From positions 1-5,441 of the forward strand of contig NZ_KE386799.1 of NCBI RefSeq assembly GCF_000428785.1: a DNA stretch of 5,441 nucleotides, given 5' to 3'. The position numbers were made by a program, and so were the translations under genes. Below the pieces are notes generated by a model, which worked only from the letters and a program-made list of their open reading frames with translations, made no database searches and was not told the DNA's origin. The DNA is from Conchiformibius kuhniae DSM 17694. GTDB lineage: Bacteria > Pseudomonadota > Gammaproteobacteria > Burkholderiales > Neisseriaceae. Shown here piece by piece: positions 4,395 through 5,441 of this stretch. Numbering within the stretch: position 1 is the stretch's first letter; every line of letters starts with the position of its first letter.

Positions 4395-5441
4395 TAATCG
4401 CCTTGGCGCACCGCCCCGAACGCGCCCGTGCGCCCGTCTGCGCGTACGTCAAACGTGCCGGACAACTCGCTCGCGTGCGTGCCGTAGAAACCGCCTTTGG
4501 CGCATACCTCCGCATGGTCGGGCGTAGCAAACGTATTGCCGCGAATCAGCGCGTTCACGTCCAAACGTCCGTGTGCGCCCGACAGCGTGCCGTGCAGGGC
4601 TTTGCGGTCGAAATCGGCGCGCAAATCGGCGTGGAAATACTGCCGCTCCATGCCCGATGCCGCCACGCCTTGTCCGAGATAACGCACCGAACCGCTTTGC
4701 GGCATCTGCGCCAAAGGCGTGGGCAAGCCCTGACTGAAAGCGCGGTAACGGTCGTCGTCGTGGCGTTTGACGATGCCGTAGCGGCTGTATTGCGTGTTGC
4801 CGCCAAACACACCCGTGTGGTTTGCCGCATCAATGGCGTGCCAATCGCGTTTGCCTTGCGGCAGCAGGGGAACGGCTTCGCCGTCAAGATACAGCACATC
4901 GGGCGCGGGCGACGCCGCCACCGCACGGAACAACACCGCACGGGACGATGTGCCGTTGTTGAAACGGTAATCGGTGGTGGTGTTGTCGTCGCCGAAAATC
5001 TGCACCCAATAATAACCGTGCGGGCTGTTGGGAACGTGTACCAAACCGATGCCGATGCGGGTGTAGGCAGCATTGGTCATGTTTTTGTAATGACCTGCAC
5101 TGTTGCGCCACTGCTCGAGAACGGCTTTGTCGGCACTGCCGTAGCCGGCAGTGATGTTTTCCGCAGCCGCCCCGTTTTTCACCCCGTCTTTCCAAGATTG
5201 ACCGTTGGGGCGCTGGTGTTCATACAATTGGACGATTTCTTCGGCACGCTTTTGCGCGTAGGCGGCAAGCGCGGGGTCGTATTTCAGGGGCGGCAAACCT
5301 TTGTCCTGACGCAGCTTGTTGGTATTGGCAAGCGCCTTGTCCAGCTCGGCTTTGTGGGCGGCGCTCGGCGGATTTACCTGAAACTCGGACGGCGTGTTGC
5401 TGCCCGTGCTTGGGGGATTGTTGGGCTGTGAACCGTTGTTG
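4394..5441 (-). CDS. CAP-domain protein with C-terminal TbpB-like beta-barrel, 5'-truncated
   Basis: The frame is open from the window edge to TAG at 4396-4394, giving 348 residues. The true start lies outside. An internal TTG near 5296 falls inside the CAP domain and is not a start. Residues 1-18 are Asn/Pro/Ser/Gly-rich, like the flexible tether behind a lipoprotein cysteine. Residues about 28-155 form a CAP (SCP/PR1) domain: H75 in YEHQRPNG, E94 in AAENITAGY, H117 in SAGHYKNM and the YYWVQIFG strand (143-150). H75, E94 and H117 fit the usual metal-binding cavity. Residues about 215-346 resemble the barrel of TbpB/fHbp-type lipoproteins: YSRYGIV, QMPQSGSVRYLGQG, DFDRKALHGTLSG, then GGFYGTHASELSGTFDV and GAFGAVRQ. 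Such barrels are typical Slam-exported surface lipoproteins. The ligand is unknown; a host-facing or envelope role is inferred. Repeat copy 2 begins at the stop codon. Confidence 0.88.
   Translation of the reverse strand, partial: NNGSQPNNPPSTGSNTPSEFQVNPPSAAHKAELDKALANTNKLRQDKGLPPLKYDPALAAYAQKRAEEIVQLYEHQRPNGQSWKDGVKNGAAAENITAGYGSADKAVLEQWRNSAGHYKNMTNAAYTRIGIGLVHVPNSPHGYYWVQIFGDDNTTTDYRFNNGTSSRAVLFRAVAASPAPDVLYLDGEAVPLLPQGKRDWHAIDAANHTGVFGGNTQYSRYGIVKRHDDDRYRAFSQGLPTPLAQMPQSGSVRYLGQGVAASGMERQYFHADLRADFDRKALHGTLSGAHGRLDVNALIRGNTFATPDHAEVCAKGGFYGTHASELSGTFDVRADGRTGAFGAVRQGD

Noticed and set aside
5294..5296. TTG start for the CAP protein
   Set aside because: The reading frame stays open to the window edge, and the residues upstream complete the first CAP helix and a lipoprotein-like tether. 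The start is outside the window.
3965..5431. 488-aa plus-strand frame spanning the smc 5' end, the gap and the CAP gene
   Set aside because: It runs through two well-supported genes and a repeat element on the opposite strand, and no family resemblance is seen.

Overview
The window most likely comes from a high-GC member of the Neisseriaceae (Neisseria or a close relative). Three things point there: a perfect dRS3 repeat (ATTCCC-8 nt-GGGAAT), the neisserial short interspersed repeat; a surface-lipoprotein type C-terminal barrel of the TbpB/fHbp class; and a proteobacterial SMC. Genus and species cannot be fixed from this sequence. I found no copy of the usual neisserial DNA uptake sequence GCCGTCTGAA.

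All three genes are on the minus strand, so transcription runs from high to low coordinates. From the right edge: (1) 5441-4394, a 5'-truncated gene for a CAP-domain (SCP/PR1-like) protein fused to a TbpB-type beta-barrel, probably a surface lipoprotein whose signal peptide lies outside the window. (2) 4393-4151, a 243-bp non-coding gap holding a dRS3-bounded repeat element, small hairpins and a candidate smc promoter. (3) 4150-653, intact smc, the condensin ATPase, 1165 aa. (4) 652-608, a 45-bp gap carrying a strong sigma-70-like promoter. (5) 607-149, a small secreted protein with a DUF4124-like N-terminus. (6) 148-1, non-coding, containing a second copy of the same dRS3-linked element, cut by the window edge.

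SMC acts in the cytoplasm on the nucleoid. The small protein is predicted to be periplasmic and the CAP-barrel protein to be on the cell surface, so there is no obvious shared pathway. smc and the small gene can be co-transcribed by readthrough, but the small gene also appears to have its own promoter, placed so that its mRNA would begin at or next to the ATG (leaderless).

The most notable features are the two same-orientation repeat copies bracketing smc and the small gene, each just 3' of a gene end; the CAP-barrel fusion; the candidate leaderless promoter; and the very lysine-poor, Gln/His/Cys-rich SMC coiled coil. I see no RNA gene, CRISPR array, insertion sequence or clearly new multi-gene system.
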